A stretch of 21,492 nucleotides of DNA from Gnetum montanum (Eukaryota > Streptophyta > Gnetopsida > Gnetales > Gnetaceae), in NCBI GenBank assembly GCA_015680685.1, contig MNCI01029166.1, positions 1 through 21,492 on the forward strand, written 5' to 3'. The position numbers were made by a program, and so were the translations under genes. Shown here one piece after another: positions 20,341 through 21,492 of the stretch (position 1 is the stretch's first letter; each line of letters begins with the position of its first letter). A model generated the notes under the pieces. It worked only from the letters and a program-made list of their open reading frames with translations, did no database searches and was not told the DNA's origin.

Positions 20341-20354
20341 TGGTGATTTTGTAG
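20341..20354 (+). promoter_or_regulatory. Putative 3' splice site before the pol frame
   Basis: A T-rich tract (TTTCATTTTTGGTGATTTTG) ends in TAG at 20352-20354. The frame that becomes RT begins directly after it at 20355. The next upstream codon in that frame is a stop, so the frame cannot be entered from the left without splicing or a new start. Confidence 0.45.
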
Positions 20355-21492
20355 GGCCATTTGCAAATGGATGCAACTTTATCCACACCTTTAGCCTTAA
20401 CAGAGCTGCATGGGAAGATCATTAGACAGTTCAATCACACGCTAGTAGGAACAAACCTTTCCCTTTATGACGCAACCATAGCAACGTTGGAAACATCCCC
20501 AGACTAGCCAGAACATCTGGCCCGAACACTCAACCTAGAGGCTGGTGATGTAACCGAGGACCCTCTCAGCGAGGTCCCTGTGGTTACACACAAGGTTTAA
20601 AATAAAACTCTTAGGGTTAGTTCTCTCCTAGGCCAACAGATGCAGAGTGACATAACATGAGTTATCCAAAACAATGCTACTGTATTCGCGTGGTCATATG
20701 AAGACATGCCGGGCTTAAACCTAAGATTAATATAGCAGGACATAATCTTAGACCCACACATCAAACCAATTAGATAGAAGACATGAAAGATTAAGCTGGA
20801 AATTGCACTAGCAGTATGTAATGAAATCACCAAGCTGTATCAGGCTGGTTTCATTCGCGCGGTTGATTACTTAGACTAGGTGTCCAACATCATAGTTGTC
20901 TCTAAGAAAATGGGAAGTATACGTATCTGCATAGACTTACAAGATCTGAACAAAGCTACGATTAAGGACAATTTTCCATTACCTAGTATCGACCAACTGA
21001 TCAACACAATAGCTGGTCACGCGCTCCTATCCTTTATGGATGGCTTTTCAGGCTATAATCAAATTCATATTAATCCATAACATCAATTAACTACAACATT
21101 CATGACACCCTGGGGAACCTTCTGTTACATCATGATGCCTTTCGGGCTAAAAAATGCTGGAGCAACGTATCAACGAGCCATGACATACATCTTTAGTGAC
21201 TACCTCTTAGGGAGATTGAACGACTACGTGGATGACATAACTGTCAAATCTATAAAGTTAGAAGATCATTCAGAAGACCTAGAGTTATTCCTTAAATGAT
21301 GTCTCAAACATGACTTACAGCTCAACCCAAAGAATTGCGTATTCAAAGTCAAAATCGGATGCATGTTGGGGTTTGTGGTATCAGAGACTAGCATCCGAGT
21401 CGACCCCGACAAGGTCAAAGCCATCATTGATTTAATACCACCTACAAACCTCAAGGAACTATGTGGATTACAAGGCAGGCTTCAATTTATCA
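20355..21492 (+). pseudogene. pol: Ty3/gypsy (Tat-like) reverse transcriptase, cut by window edge
   Basis: One frame covers the whole stretch apart from stops. It opens with a helical lead-in, then FAWSYEDMPGLN (from about 20680), a signature before RT in Tat-type elements. Next come ITKLYQAGFIRAVDY and SNIIVVSKKMG, then INTIAGHALLSFMDGFSGYN with the first catalytic Asp at 21039-21041. TPWGTFCYIMMPFGLKNAGA follows, and YVDD at 21225-21236 is intact. The thumb side has LQLNPKNCVFKVKIGCMLGF and LQGRLQFI at the window edge. RT copies the element RNA into DNA. About ten in-frame stops (for example at about 20505, 20599, 20659, 20734, 20776, 20782, 20878, 21078 and 21297) show that it is defective. 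RNase H and integrase would lie beyond the window. Confidence 0.9.

Larger units (their letters stand above)
14592..20354 (+). other. Insert between protease and RT, possible Ogre-type intron
   Basis: These 5.76 kb separate protease from RT, which are normally adjacent or fused in one polyprotein. In Ogre elements an intron is known at this position. The right edge has a T-rich tract and TTTTGTAG, after which the pol frame starts in phase (GGC at 20355). The left edge is less clear: GT dinucleotides occur near the end of the protease frame (for example GTAAAT at 14597), but none is a strong donor. The insert contains hairpin repeats, a 24-bp minisatellite and a whole antisense gene. The alternative is a simple insertion of foreign DNA into pol. 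Confidence 0.45.

Overview
This window looks like nuclear DNA from a plant with a large, repeat-filled genome. It is AT-rich, I see no ordinary host gene that clearly stands apart from mobile DNA, and most of it is remnants of Ty3/gypsy (Metaviridae) LTR retrotransposons whose reverse transcriptase looks most like the plant Tat/Ogre group. I cannot name the species; a gymnosperm or another large-genome plant would fit, but that is inference. Stops inside the remnants are mostly TAG, as expected if methylated CAG codons have decayed.

Left part (1-9279). 1-1998 is AT-rich with one GA microsatellite. 1999-4470 (+) is a broken, partly coiled-coil reading frame of the kind carried as an extra gene by some plant retroelements. 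5140-6790 (-) is a heavily decayed reverse transcriptase plus RNase H whose active site reads YLEN instead of YVDD. 6791-7514 is a purine-rich repetitive spacer, and about 7515-9090 is an array of about nine diverged units of 178-202 bp.

Right part (about 9280-21492) is a younger element on the + strand, cut by the window edge. In order: a probable 5' LTR (about 9280-10614, TATA box at 9921), a primer-binding site matching the 3' end of plant tRNA-Asn (10621-10638), gag with a zinc knuckle (10871-13304), a linker and aspartic protease (13305-14591), a 5.8-kb insert (14592-20354), and reverse transcriptase (20355 to the end).

The 5.8-kb insert is the most unusual part. It holds an intron-bearing gene on the opposite strand (19771 down to 15422). 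I can follow about eight exons, and most junctions keep the reading phase. Exon 2 encodes a stop-free domain resembling FCP1/SCP-type HAD phosphatases, but with most catalytic aspartates missing. Later exons encode a retroelement-associated domain, a helical segment and an acidic repetitive tail. The gene is bracketed by copies of a 20-base hairpin motif whose 4-bp stem is kept by paired changes. The insert lies where Ogre elements have an intron, and a good 3' splice site (AG at 20353-20354) sits directly before the pol frame. I infer that the antisense gene may be nested inside an intron of gag-pol. The left remnant also pairs a pol fragment with an opposite-strand accessory frame, so an antisense passenger may recur in this family.
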